From positions 9,295,282 to 9,359,281 of the forward strand of contig NC_065535.1 of the NCBI RefSeq assembly GCF_932294415.1: DNA of 64,000 nucleotides, given 5' to 3'. The notes under the pieces were generated by a model, which searched no databases, was not told the origin of the DNA, and saw only the letters and a program-made list of their open reading frames with translations. This document shows positions 52,627 to 64,000 of the stretch, in pieces; within the stretch, counting starts at the first letter, position 1, and the number at the start of each line of letters is the position of its first letter. Both the position numbers and the translations under genes were made by a program. Source of the DNA: Quercus robur (lineage: Eukaryota > Streptophyta > Magnoliopsida > Fagales > Fagaceae).

Positions 52627-52938
52627 TAGAGAACCTGGGACGTTGCTGCTGTGTTGTGAGAAGAAAGTGATAAGGATGAGAAAAGGCAAAAGTCAAGTCA
52701 TGAATAAAGTGAGGGGTAGGTGAGAGGGTATTTGTGTAAAATGGATTTCTAAGCACTTTTCCTTCCTCATTTTCCTCCCAATTTGGGAGGATAAAAAAAG
52801 TAGGCCCAGGAGGGAAAACTTTCTCCCTTATTTTCTGTCTCTCTTATTTTCCTTCCTCAACCAAACAATATTGTCTACCCTATTTTCTTCTCCCTATTTT
52901 CCATCCTCCCTGTTTTCACTCCAACCAACACACCCTTA
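52070..52938. mobile_element. Fold-back element with long imperfect inverted ends
   Basis: The left end (GGATCCATTTGGTTGGAGGA, then GGGAGGATGGAAAA) is mirrored at the right end (TTTTCCATCCTCCC, then CTCCAACCAACACACCC). Arms are about 170-190 bp and contain internal repeats of TGTTTGGTTGGAG. The middle includes an A run of about 53 (52570-52623). No coding capacity. The superfamily cannot be named since no clear target duplication was found. Confidence 0.6.
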
Positions 52939-54840
52939 AAATCCACTACACGGTAGCCCACGTTGTCCTTTAGTACTTGTCCCTCACAAATCTGCTTCTC
53001 TCATTCTCTCTCTAGTCTCTCACGCATACTTTTCTCATCAAAAGATTGAAAACTAACCCATAATCACACTTAGATCTATTTCTCTCTTTCCCTCACAGAT
53101 CAATTTCTCTCTCGCAAGTTGCTTCTCCTCACTCAAATGTTTCACCGGCTAGTCCGGCCACCCTGTGCACACTACCACTACCATGCCTCCTTCTCTCTCT
53201 CTCTCTCCAAGTTGTAGAGGAATTACATTCCGAGCCAAAACGCATTTTTCGGCCGAAATGACTGAAATTCGTCAGAAAGGCCGACACAAACCAGAATAGT
53301 CCGGTATTTAAAATGAAACGAAATAAGAGTCTACTGGTATTGGATTGTTCATCAATACGAAAAATTATTGCTATTCCAGCCGGTACGAAACAGTATTGAC
53401 TTCCTTGGCCGGAACGTCAGTACAGACCGAATTTTGGAACGGAATAGAATAGTAGGGTTACTTATACTGGAACAGAACAGTATTTAAAACATTGATCCTG
53501 TATTGTGTTTAAAGAAATTTATGGAATAAGGAGGAATATGACGAAGAGGGAGATGGGATTATTATTATTATTATTTTTTTTTTTTGGAGAAACTTTTGGT
53601 TTGGGTTTGTGCTCATGTTTACTGTTTTGGTTTGGTTTTGAATTGTGTTGCGCTTGTAATATAGAGGAAGATGGGAGAAGAAAGACTTGATCGGGTTTTT
53701 ATAAGGAATGAGGAGTATCGGGGAGAAATAGTTATTAAAATCAAAATTTTTATTTATAATGCTAATGTTTTAAAAATAATGATGATGTGGAAAATTATGA
53801 GAGTTTTAAAAGTTTCGGTTATATATATATATATATATATTAATAAAAAATACGAATAACTTTTGCTTCAAGTTTTATGACCAATTTCTCAAAAAAAAAA
53901 AAAAAATTGAAAAATAGAAAACAGAAACGAAAGACCATGAGACATTATGACATCGAAAAACTTTTAGCTCGCTTTTCCATGCCTTAATCGCTGACAATTA
54001 CAAATGCAAAAGGATGTGAGTTGTTCACTTATTACCCACCGAATGCCACAAAAAGAGGCTGAGGCCCTTGTAGAATTTGGGTTCAAATTCCTGTTCATAA
54101 TGAACATAACATGGTTGAATGAAATTATGGCAAATACCCAATGAACAACCTCGATGCATTGTAATGGTCTTTTAAAAAAAGAAACTTACAATTATGTGAA
54201 GAGAAAGGTATTTGAAGCCGATGTTCTTTTAAAGCTCCAAGACTCTCGTCCCTCCAATAATTAGAGGGATTTTTATTGTCAGCATATTGTGCCACTTCAA
54301 TTCATATAAGATGTCAAAGATAAGATTCTCCAAAAATAAAAAAATAAAAAAGGTCAAAGACAAAACATGAAAGGCAATTCTCACCTAAAAGCGCATCATG
54401 TTTTTACGATTGTAGCTTTTGATGTATGCCTACTCACAAAAAATGGTTCTGAAAGTAATGCATCATCAGTATTTGCTACAGATCTAAAGAGAGCTTCCTC
54501 CTCCTCCTCCTTCTTCTTCTTTTTTAAGAGGGGTCCAGAAGAAAGGAAAAACTAAACATATATTTTGACCATTCAGTCTCAATCTTCATAAGATACACCA
54601 GATTTTTACTTGTATTTAACTTTTCTCATGTTAGAGATATTAGTTGAAGACCTTGAGGTTCAATGTCTATACAACTTTGTACTGCAGGCCGAAATTTGGT
54701 CAAGTTTGAGACTTTAACAATCTAATCTTGGCCAAATCAGTTCAATCTAAACACCTGAAAATTATATAATCTCTATTTCATAATTTAAAAAAAAAAAAAA
54801 GTATAATCTCTATTTCATAAATAAGAATGGACGCACTATT

Positions 54841-54874
<34 letters not shown>

Positions 54875-55213
54875 CTACTATAAACAATTAATAAGAGCTG
54901 CCTTAATTGTGCCTGTATATTTTCTAGATGTTCTTCACTTCACTTCAGATTTCTCCACTATTCATCTGAATGCATGAAGTGTCATCACCTTTTCTAATCC
55001 AGCCTCTGCTAGTAACTTTCATGCTTCTACATGTTCTCAGAAACACTTGTTTGACTAGCGCTGTTGTGTCATGAAAATTGGTTGAGTTGCTGTCAATTAT
55101 CCAAGAACAAAAACACAATCCTGATCACTAAGAACAGAAAAAAAAAAATAAAAAATAAAAAAAAGAGGAAGAAGAAAGAAGACGAAATCTATTCCCACCA
55201 TTCATAGTCCGCT
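52939..55213. other. Intergenic, repeat-rich
   Basis: Contains a degenerate repeat with CCGGTACGAAACAGTATTG (53380) related to 51605-51700, an (ATT)n run at 53562-53575, (TA)n at 53820-53840, a (CTC/TTC)n run at 54498-54521 and (GA)n at 54845-54871. Short open frames here are low complexity. No gene supported. Confidence 0.5.
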
Positions 55214-58200
55214 CTATACTTTCACTGCTGGAAAGTTGCCAATCCTTGTTGCTTGAATGGTCTGGGAATTCACTGTAGTCAATATTTGGGGTACTGACAT
55301 TCCCCCAGAGATAACAATTTCTGCACCTCACATAACAACCAAAGCTGCTTTAGTTATAAATTCATATCTGGAAGAAACTGTCTTAGTTTTATGTTTAAAA
55401 TCATACCAATTCCTTCTCTAACTGAGAGATTGGGTCGTATTATATCATCAGAATTGACGAGAAAAATATCTCCAAGATACAAGTGGTTGGTGGGTACATA
55501 AACACAGCTGAGTTCTTCATCACCCACACTTCTCTGAAGAACAACCGAAGATGTGATAAATCCAAATGCATATTCTCCAATGCGAGGGTGCCTTATGATA
55601 GCTACTTCCTTGAAGGCATTAGAGGTCTGATCTGTAAAGTAATACCACATGAGCATAAGTTACAAAACTCAAAAGCCAAGAGTGCATAAGTTATTGATAT
55701 ATTTACCAGGTGATATTGCGGCACTGATTTGCTTAGAGGCAGCATAGATGTAGCTTACAAGTGGCATTTTCTTGATGAACCATTCCCCGAGAGTAAGAAC
55801 AGAAGCTCCCAACCATGATGACATGAAAACACCAACCAAGAATATGAAAGTGATGGAGGTAACAAATCCAAGACCTGCAGTTTATCCAAATTAGGCACAT
55901 ATTGAAAAGTAAAATAATATTGCAGATGAGGAAAAATCTTGGCTATTTTGGTTGATGCCTGCAAACTCAAAATTTTCTTGGGAATTAGTAATTTGGAGTC
56001 ATAAATCAGCTCACTAAGGATGATTAAGATACGTTCATGAGTCAGAGCCAGATCAATTCCATTAATTTTCCTCCCAAAAAGCCTAGGCACAGATTTTGCT
56101 GAGTAACTTTTGAAGGACTGTTCAGCAACTTAATGTGCTGTGCAGATTCCATGTGAAGGGTTCTACTGTCCCCAGGGACTTTCTTATGAAGAAAACTAAG
56201 GTCCCATGCATACAAAAAATAATGCAGATACTTTTAAAATAAATTAATACGAACTTTCCCTTGATTGATTTTAAGGCCACATGGCATGAAATTTTCAATT
56301 CAATTTACTTGGTCAAGGAAGCACTTGTCTTTAATATGTTGTTTTCCTGTCTGAAGCAAGTGGAACATAGAGTAGGACTATTTTTCAGTTCAACTGGATA
56401 AAGATCGAAGTACATTTTCCTTGCTCAGAAAAATTAACATCAACTTGAAAGTCCATATGCATTTCACGTATATGAACTCAATCAAATGAGATAAAAACAT
56501 GAACGGTAAAAATAAAAATTTCAAGTAGTCCAATCCTCAGAAAACTGCTAAACACAGAACAAGTAAATCCACTTACCAAAAATATTGATCCCCAGATGAT
56601 TATAGATCGGGGAGAAGAAACCATCCACAAAATGAATGAAACCCCAAGTGATGTAGAATGTAATGGCTATTGGAAGAAGAATGACGCTGCAAACAATATG
56701 AGCCTTTTCATGGAACATATTTAAAAGATTCTCAACTATCACATACTTTATAAAAAAATAAATAAATAAATAAAAATAAAGCAGATATAATAGCAATCGC
56801 CAAACAATTCCTTGGTCATCTCTGGAGAAACAAACATCCATTTTCAAATAAATTGTACAAAACTTGATACCCATTACCTACCAAAAAAAACTTGATACCC
56901 ATTAAATAAAATACCTGAACGAACAGTTTTACTTTTGACATGTTGATTTACTTTTCTGAGGGTTATGCATATAAGCAACAGGTTACTCATCTTAACGTCT
57001 TAAGAAATTTCATGCAAGTTGCAGTGGCTTCCAACAAAATAGTCAGTGATAGAGCATTGCAGCATAACTGAGGGTAATTGCACGATAGAAATACAGTGAG
57101 TCAATTCATCTCAGATATCACCACTTAAGTTGTTGGTACTTTTTTGCCATTATATGTGGTTTTAACATGTAAATGTGTTTCTGCTACCTCAAAACCAATG
57201 AACAGGATTATCTCTTCAGTCCCTACTCCCAGAAAGTACCTTTTTTTCTCATCTTGCAGGGTTCATTAAAATCCAGACAGACTACTGCTCCATGTTTAAG
57301 CTCATTTCAAATAATATTCTAGCAATTAAACACTGACCTTCAAATTTAAGTATTAGGAAAGCAATGACTATTTTACAAAAAAGAAAATTCAAAATCAAAA
57401 GCTTTAACTTGCATGTCAAATCGATCACTCATCTAACAAAGAACAAATGACAAGGAAGCGAAGAACCCAATGGAATTGCCCTTTACATGTGAAATATGAA
57501 AAATTTATAGACTTCCCACACAAATTTTTGATTGAAGAAGCTCTTCAAAATATTAAAATAATACACTTTTCAAGTATTACATAACCGTTATGTTAAAACT
57601 TAGAACAGGTCTACAATTTGCCGAAGAACAGCAAACATGGGGTTCTCATGCTAGTGGATTTCTTCAAAGGAATGTTCAGATCTAACAGCTTATTGAGGAA
57701 GTGTGTGTTGCGTTAGTAAATGTTCCCTGTAAAAAAAAGCCACTTTATTGGCTTTAGAAGTTTGATGAGTCATACAACCTTTTTATATTGTATATGCAAC
57801 TCTAAAAGTATCATGAAAACTGGTAGACCATATCTAATAGATAATTCCAAAAAGTTCTTCCAAAAGACCAAATGCCCCAAAGGCTAAATGCCAAAACTAA
57901 TGCAGAAATCACCCAAAACAAAGTGCAAAAGTTAAAAAACAAGGAGATGAAAGAAAGAGGGGTAGTCTTAGTAGGAGTACTAAAAATTACATACAGAAAA
58001 GGGGGCGACATGTTCTGAATAATCAGCCTCAAACAACAAGAACAGTTTAATTGTTAGAAGGCACCAAAATAAGATTAATTTTATGTAACCCTAAAGAGCT
58101 TACCATCCACTCATGAACTTTTTTGAAGCCCAGCTGCGGATGACTTTAGCAAATGCCTACACAAGCAACCAAACAATGACTTTAGAGCATTCCCAATGGC

Positions 58201-58977
58201 TTATGCATAAACCTTAAAAATGCATAATAGGTCATCCAAATGCACAAAAAATCCCTTGCATCGGCTTATTCACTTTGCATCTAAAATTTATAACTTGCTA
58301 CAGCATTTCAATGGCTTATGCAAAATGCCTTTTTTTTTTTTTGGTGCATAAGCCGATGGGAGTGCTCTTATAACCCCATCATTTAAAAATTCCACTGTCT
58401 CAAATCTTTATTTGTTCTTAAAATTTGGCTTTTGAAAGTTTCACCACTGACCCATTACAATATAACCTCAAGAAAACACAGTGCCTACACAAACCAATAT
58501 AGAAACAATAAGAAGAAAAAAAAATCCACAAACAACCCAGAAAACAAACTCTCAAATGAAACATATCTACATAGATTAATTAAACACACAAAAACCACCA
58601 AATCATGATCATCTATCTGCAACAGAGTAATACAGGAAATGATGTTCTTTAATCAAAAGGCTTCCTGCAATACCTATTCATCAAAAAAAAAAAAAAAAAA
58701 TCCTACAATACCTTTCCTGCATACCCATAAGAATCAAACTACCATGTTGATTCTGAACCCTGATTGAAAAAAAGATAGAGAAAAAGAAACTCACCTCTCT
58801 GCCGGAGTGATGATGTGAAGAGGAGATAACAGCAGCAGGAGAAGACGAAGGGGATGAAGATTTGGAGTTGGAGGCTCCATTATCGGCGATGATTCCTACA
58901 CCTCCTCCTCCTCCTCCTCCGGCAACCGGGATCAGCAGCTCTAGATCTCTTTCCCTTTCTCTCGTAGCCCCAGCCAT
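55214..58977 (-). CDS. LCV: COV1-like (CONTINUOUS VASCULAR RING family) membrane protein
   Basis: Six exons, all phases joining, 281 aa: 58977-58795, 58156-58104, 56686-56577, 55874-55707, 55631-55407, 55320-55214. A Gly/Ser-rich soluble start (MAGATRERERDLELLIPVAG, GGGGGGVG) is followed by the DUF502 core: VIRSWASKKFMSGC, two membrane segments (VILLPIAITFYITWGFIHF and LGFVTSITFIFLVGVF), GEWFIKKMPLVSYIYAASKQ, FKEVAIIRHPRIGEYAFGF, VYVPTNHLYLGDIFLVN and IIRPNLSVREG. The family are Golgi/endomembrane proteins that limit vascular differentiation and affect vacuolar sorting in Arabidopsis. Length is near the usual 260-280. The last exon has a family-like SGGMSVPQ, then a variable tail. A GA run lies in the leader. 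Which paralogue (COV1, LCV1-3) it is cannot be settled by eye. Confidence 0.93.
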
Positions 58978-59034
58978 TTTCTTCTTCTTCCCTCCTCCCC
59001 CTCTTGTTCTTCTCAGATTCGTTTTTTTAGGCTA

Positions 59035-59036
<2 letters not shown>

Positions 59037-59065
<29 letters not shown>
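59037..59065 (+). repeat. (CT)n run in the COV-like 5' leader
   Basis: About 14 CT units about 60 bp upstream of the COV-like ATG; on the gene's strand it is (GA)n, common in plant 5' leaders. Confidence 0.85.
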
Positions 59066-59069
<4 letters not shown>

Positions 59070-59270
59070 GCGCTGTGGAATATTGCACGGTTTGCACCAC
59101 CTATGAGGAACGAACAAAGTTGATCAATATGGTTAAGGAACAATAGAGATGCTTGGAAGCTCTTTAACGGAATTTTCAATTTAACCAATCACACGCAGCC
59201 CGGGGTTCACTCGCCCTGTCCTTTCCATGCCAACCGATATTTGGAATTTGCGCGAAAAAAAAAAACGTAT
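59066..59270. other. COV-like promoter region
   Basis: Upstream of the minus-strand COV-like gene. No clear TATA box or other element recognised. Confidence 0.35.
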
Positions 59271-59299
59271 CACTGACAAGTTAATGGAGGTACTCAGGG

Positions 59300-59500
59300 A
59301 TTTTTTTTTTTTTTTTTTTTTTTGAAGAGTCCAGAAATTAGGTTATGAACTATTTTTATAAATATTTTATGAAAAAATAATAATTAATTAATTTTTTAAT
59401 GACTTTTTATAAATATTTTATAAAAAAATAATTAATTAATTTTCTTAACTGCTTTTTATATTTCATAAATATTGTATGAAAAAATATTAATTAATCAATT
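59300..59500 (+). repeat. AT-rich tandem repeats beside the LTR
   Basis: A T run (59301-59324) is followed by about three degenerate units of 57-60 bp with TTTTTATAAATATTTTATGAAAAAATAATTAATTAA words. They end just before the LTR at 59513. Confidence 0.7.
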
Positions 59501-59512
59501 TGAAATTAGTTT

Positions 59513-60264
59513 TGTGGGGCACAATAGTTTGTGGGCTCGGCCCGCTCACTTATGGGGAGTCCACAGACCCCAAACTAAAGGAGGCCAGGGCCCAGACTCA
59601 AAAATAGTAAGCCCGAAGTGGCCCGAAGATACAGCCGAGGACAGCTTAGTCCTCGGCAGACCCAAAGTCTCATTGATGAAAGTGGCATACAAGCAAGCTT
59701 AAAAGATCAGAAAATATCTCGGGGAAATAGTCCTTAATACCCTTCATTGATATGACATTGCACCTGACAGAACCGGATTCTTAGGCTTTATTGACCATCT
59801 CCAACCATTTCGGGATTAGACTAACGGGACAAATATCTGTCCTGAAAAAGTCGACCCTACACGTGGACGAAGGACAACGAACGTAGGCTAGTATAAAAGA
59901 AAACGTAAGGTAACAAAGAAAGGGATCCATCTCACTTCCTGCGGAAAAAGCTCCAGGGATGAGAATGACCGGATAATATATGTAAACCACCACTAAAAAG
60001 TCACCGCCGGATAACCGGAGAAAAACATTAGTGCTCCTCGGACCTAATCCGAGAAGCCCAATCCCACAAGTTATAAAACTGTGGGGCTTGGATATCTAGG
60101 CCGAAACCTTTTCTTATCTGAGTTCCTTAAAATCCGGTTTGGACCAACGCTCTGTGACCAAACGCTAGCCTTTTAAGCCCACTCTCTACAAATTTTATTG
60201 TGAGGGATCCTTTACGTGCGAGCCCAACGTAATCGTTGGGCTGTTTGAGAATCGTGTCCCTACA
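59513..60264 (+). repeat. 5' LTR
   Basis: 752 bp with TG..CA ends. Resembles the solo LTR at 28993-29668 at both edges and in its CCGAGGACAG/TCCTCGGC words. A TATA-like GTATAAAAGAAAA occurs at 59891. Confidence 0.82.
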
Positions 60265-60529
60265 ATTGGCACCGTCTGTGGGAAGGCTTGCGCGTTGGCA
60301 CGGGTGGCGCATGAGTCAGCTCTCTAGCAAGCAAAGATTCACGAGTCTTTCCCATCTCCGGCGACGTGCAGTTGTTGCTCCGTCATAAGCTTCTGCTAGG
60401 GGCTACGCCTTGCACTGCTAACGGCGCGGGTAGCTCTAAGGGCTTCCGGCCTCAAGCCAACTCTCCCCGCCACGGGCAAAGGGCTGACCTGCGAAAAAGC
60501 AAAAAAGTACAAAAAAGTACTCAAATAAG

Positions 60530-61165
60530 TTTTGGACAGAACCAAGGCCTTGTATGGTCTTCGGACCCAAGCCTATGGGGAAACCAAGTACAAACAAGAA
60601 ATCTTACAAGTTTTGGACAGAACCAAGGCCTTGTATGGTCCTCGGACCCAAGCCTATGGGGAAACCAAGTACAAACAAGAAATCTTACAAGTTTTGGACA
60701 GAACCAAGGCCTTATATGGTCCTCGGACCCAAGCCTATGGGGAAACCAAGTACAAACAAAAAATCTTACAAGTTTTGGACAGAACCAAGGCCTTGTATGG
60801 TCCTCGGACCCAAGCCTATGGGGAAACCAAGTACAAACAAGAAATCTTACAAGTTTTGGACAGAACCAAGGCCTTGTATGGTCCTCGGACCCAAGCCTAT
60901 GGGGAAACCAAGTACAAACAAGAAATCTTACAAGTTTTGGACAGAACTAAGGCCTTGTATGGTCCTCGGACCCAAGCCTATGAGGAAACCAACTACAAAA
61001 AAGAAATCTTACAAGTTTTGGATAAAACCAAGGCCTTGTATGGTCCTCGGACCCAAGCCTATGGGGAAACCAAGTACAAATAAGAAATCTTACAAGTTTT
61101 GGACAGAACCAAGGCCTTGTATGGTCCTCGGACTCAAGCCTATGGGAAAACCAAGTACACAAAAG
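60530..61165 (+). repeat. 81-bp tandem array, eight units
   Basis: TTTTGGACAG starts at 60530, 60611, 60692, 60773, 60854, 60935, 61016 and 61097, exactly 81 bp apart. The unit core (CAAGGCCTTGTATGGTCC, CCTATGGGGAAACC) is homologous to the reverse complement of the 80-bp unit at 34765-36965. Because 81 is divisible by three, all three frames stay open for a long way; these frames are a by-product, not genes. The array starts 265 bp after the LTR end. Confidence 0.95.
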
Positions 61166-64000
61166 CATCATCGGAGTTCCCTACTTCCCAATCGATTGCT
61201 CGGATGGATTATTTAGAGATTATCAGCCTTGGACGGTATTCACGCGCTTATCACAGAATATTCAACTGTTATCCCGGTTAGTTTCCTAAGTTTGATTTAC
61301 TATGAATTATCGATATAATGCCTGGTAGTATTGATAAATTGGAGTTAGTTAGATTACGTTTCAAGCTATTTTGCTCTAAATATTCTTGAAGAAACACACA
61401 CATGGGGCACACCCGTTCACAAAGTTGTGCTGTCAAAGGAACAGTATCCAAAACAAGTAAAGAAATTTCCATTTTTACTAAAACAAAGAAATAGTACAAC
61501 GTACAATGAAAAGCTGGAATCAGTTTGTGTCAAAACTCACTACATAACCAAAAAAGAAAGGAAGATACAAGAGAATAAAATAAAGCTGAGAAAGTAGATC
61601 AGAGGAGAGGTTGGCTACAGCTCCAAGACCTTGTTCTTCCTCAATGCTTTCACATGCCCACAACTCAAACAGCAAAAGAGACCCAACTTGAGCCTGACAC
61701 CGCTGAAGGAAAGGTACAGGGAGTTGGAAGTTGAGGGGCTTTCTCTAAATATTTGCCTGCCACAAGGCAAAGGCGCTGATGGCGGAGAATCTTTCTTCTG
61801 ACACACCAAAATTCTGGCATGAACAGAACTTGCTTCGGATTTTGACTAAAAGAGGGAGAGATACCCTTCCCCTTCGGTCGGAATGGAGTATTCTCCTGAG
61901 CTTATGCTTCCTGTGCCCATACCTTACCATGTTGAGTCTCATGAGGACACGGTGCTTCCGCGGCGGAGAGAGTTCTTTCTTCCCAACCCTCGCCTTAAAC
62001 ATGTTATGCTAAGGGAGGATAGCACCAGATATGGGATTTATGATGTGGGAGAAAACTAAAGGATTGGTGCGTATATAAGGCAACTCTCTCTCCCTCCTAT
62101 TTATTTGAAAAGACAAGGTGGTGGCAGTCAACTCACGCGGCGTCCCAAGGAACACTACAGACAAAATGTCTCTGGTCCAACTTCCAACGTCAACTGCAAC
62201 CACAAGAATAAAGGAGCCTCGTAAAGGCGCACCTCGAACACTGGGACATCAGAAAGTGCCGCGTGGCCAGAGATTGCATAAGTACCTCTTAATTCGTGGG
62301 CCTAGTGAATTCGCGGCTCAGGCCCGTTCTGCATAAGGGCCCAGAGACTATGGCCCACGCCGAGGAATAGCCGCTGCCGAGGGCAACCTCTGCTCGGCGC
62401 CTCGCGATATACCTGAAGAAAGGGAGAAATTGAATTCAAAAAGTTTTGGACAGAACCAAGGCATTGCATGGTCCTCGGACTCAAGCCTATGGGGAAACCA
62501 AGTACTCTAAATAAGTTTTGGACAGAACCAAGGCATTGCATGGTCCTCGGACTCAAGCCTATGGGGAAACCAAGTACTCGGACGGGAAAGTTCTCGGCTC
62601 AAATACCGTAAAATGTTAAGGCCAGTGTGTTAAGAAGATGGCGAAACGACCTGATGATCGTCGGCCTAAGGAAACTGTTCATCGGGAGGGTGACATGTCC
62701 TCGGATAACTACTTCTTACACCTTATCAGGCACTTAGTCCCCATCTCGGCTAATTTTAAGGTAAATCTCGTTCCTCACTGGTTGGATCATTATGTCGAAT
62801 AATAATTTTGTTAAAGTTATTGTGGCGTCTTTTTATTAGCGAGTATTTTGGCCTTAGTTGTCATTGATTCAAATGCTATACTATTGTACCGAGCAGTGCT
62901 TGCAAATTTATTAAAACATATAAACAGAACATACGAAATAGAGTAACAATAAATTTTATTAATATGAAAAACTATTACAACGTACAAGGAAGGGCTTAAA
63001 CAAGCCTATACAAAAAATGAACTGCCGAAGCAGTAATAACATCCGTAATACAGATAAGTAAACAGTCAGGTGTCCTTTAAACTCGCCTTCAAAGTCTCTC
63101 TAAAATCTCTGCCTCAGTACTGCTCATATCAGGAGAAAAACCTTATATAGAAAAGATAAAGGAGAAGAAAGAAGAATTGGAACACATGGAAGCACTTCAG
63201 CAAGCTCTTGTCGCTGAGGAGTGCAAAGGAAAAAGAAGATGGAGGACATGAGCAAGAAGGAGGAGAAGAAGAGGGAAGAAATGAAAAGAAAAAGAAAGGA
63301 GCAAAAGAGGGAAAAGGGGAATCAAAGGATGGCGCCAGTGAACAAAGAGAGGAAGAAGTAAGGGCATTTAGTCCCTGCCTCAATCCTAACTCTTAGCACA
63401 CTGGAGCCATATTAGGTATGCTCATGAGAGAGCGGGTGGAGATGATAATGGAGGTTTTCAACTCAGTCACACCGAAAGTGGGATGTGACGAGTCCCTGCT
63501 TCGGATTTTGGCTAAAAGAATGGGAAGGCAAATCTTAAGTCTCCGCCATCCTTGCCCCGACTGAGCCATCTCAAGTTTTGTTAGGACATGGCATTTCTGG
63601 GAGAGGAAGGGTTTATTCATGGCTGACTACTATGGTGGATGTATTATTGGATAGGGAATAACCAGATGAAAGAAGTGAACTCTGAGAAGGGCCTGAGGGA
63701 TTCAGATATGAGAAAATCGCCTTTTGTCTTCTCTCTTTATATAGGGAACGAAGAAAAGGGTATATACCACGTTCAGATCCCCAAGGAAATCTATAAAGAA
63801 GAACGCGCCGTTTCATTCTCCCACGCCATCAGCAACCGTTAGATCTGGGAGGTCTCGTAAATGGGAAGGTATTAAAGGCACGCTTCAGATAACCAAACGG
63901 CATAATGGCAACGTGCGCAAATTGAGGGAAACGTCTTGTAGACCAGCGCATTCCTCGGGGAGGTGAAGAGTCGCCAACATTGATCAAGGGCTGAATTGAA
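61166..64000 (+). other. LTR element interior without recognised coding domains
   Basis: Two loosely similar modules follow each other (about 61480-62090 and 62940-63830): each has a TACAACGTACAA word, later CTTCGGATTTTG then CTAAAAGA, GAGGACACGG or TAGGACATGG, and a TATATAAGG/TATATAGGG box. Two array units of 72-bp spacing lie at 62444-62585. A Lys/Glu-rich frame at 63208-63396 is low complexity. Nothing protein-like recognised. Confidence 0.5.

Larger units (their letters stand above)
59513..64000 (+). mobile_element. LTR retroelement, 5' LTR and interior, running off the window
   Basis: The 5' LTR 59513-60264 (TGTGGGGCACAATA...CCCTACA) is directly followed by ATTGGCACCGTCTGTGGGAA, a primer-binding-site-like leader matching the one in the 32615-37992 element. 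An 81-bp array follows at 60530, and two further array units at 62444-62585. No gag, protease, reverse transcriptase or integrase was recognised up to 64000, so it seems non-autonomous or broken. The 3' LTR is not in the window, so age and completeness cannot be judged. Confidence 0.78.

Noticed and set aside
52559-52756. Poly-Phe open frame
   Set aside because: Produced by an A run of about 53.
53505-53690. Short open frames with hydrophobic runs
   Set aside because: They are built on ATT and T runs, with no neighbours or splice partners to support a gene.
54000-54200. Possible SINE (box B-like GGGTTCAAATTCC)
   Set aside because: No box A at the right distance and no target duplication could be found.
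60366-61216. Three overlapping long open frames (about 183-220 codons) with a 27-residue repeat
   Set aside because: They come from the 81-bp tandem array, whose length is a multiple of three; all three frames are open for the same reason.
63208-63396. Lys/Glu-rich open frame
   Set aside because: Low-complexity purine-rich DNA (AAGAAGGAGG) inside the LTR element; no family resemblance.

Overview
The window is nuclear DNA of a flowering plant, most likely a woody eudicot. It has AT-rich intergenic DNA, introns with GT..AG ends, plant gene families (RING-H2/ATL, COV-like, GRAS, cytosolic PGI with 23 coding exons), plant L1-type LINEs, Helitrons, hAT-like MITEs, a SINE and LTR elements. A repeated LTR family rich in CCGAGGA/CCTCGGC words reminds me of Fagaceae genomes, but that is a weak inference from memory.

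Layout. 0-3.2 kb: a MITE-like remnant, a LINE RNase H fragment (minus) and a non-autonomous Helitron (1680-2924) with TTTAGG hexamer blocks. 3.25-4.14 kb: a complete three-exon dUTPase gene. 4.44-9.0 kb: a plus-strand partial copy of the PGI gene that lies intact on the minus strand at 41.5-49.8 kb. 9.0-9.76 kb: a second, broken copy of dUTPase exons 2-3 and their flank. Together 3.69-9.76 kb reads as one duplication with a PGI segment inserted at its breakpoint. 10.07-12.89 kb: a decayed WD40 FIZZY-RELATED (CCS52/CDH1) gene. 13.5-18.07 kb (minus): an FtsJ/RlmE-type 2'-O-methyltransferase gene with two frame breaks and a LINE in an intron. 18.65-24.86 kb: a full-length LINE with both ORFs open and a target-site duplication. 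26.6-28.44 kb (minus): a GRAS (SCL14-like) pseudogene ending in a 135-bp inverted duplication. 28.78-32.15 kb: a second Helitron, carrying a solo LTR. 32.6-38.0 kb: a non-autonomous LTR element (minus) with a 5-bp target duplication and about 27 tandem 80-bp units. 39.7-40.2 kb: a RING-H2 gene. 41.5-49.8 kb: cytosolic glucose-6-phosphate isomerase, 23 exons, 568 aa by my reading. 50.6 kb: a tRNA-Glu(UUC) gene. 52.1-52.9 kb: a fold-back element. 55.2-59.0 kb: a COV1-like membrane protein gene, six exons, 281 aa. 59.5 kb to the end: the 5' part of another LTR element of the same broad family, with an 81-bp array in the matching place.

Intact host genes are dUTPase (nucleotide-pool cleansing), PGI (sugar-phosphate metabolism), the RING-H2 protein (probable E3 ligase), the COV-like protein (vascular patterning family) and tRNA-Glu. 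I see no operon-like or pathway relation between them. The 4.4-28.6 kb stretch is unusual for holding five damaged gene copies that, apart from the GRAS copy, still keep introns. Long clean reading frames nearby (1.7 kb PGI, 4.1 kb LINE ORF2) make general sequencing error a poor explanation. No wholly new gene system could be shown; the strongest unusual signals are the templated-insertion duplication, the inverted GRAS duplication and the shared leader arrays of the LTR family.
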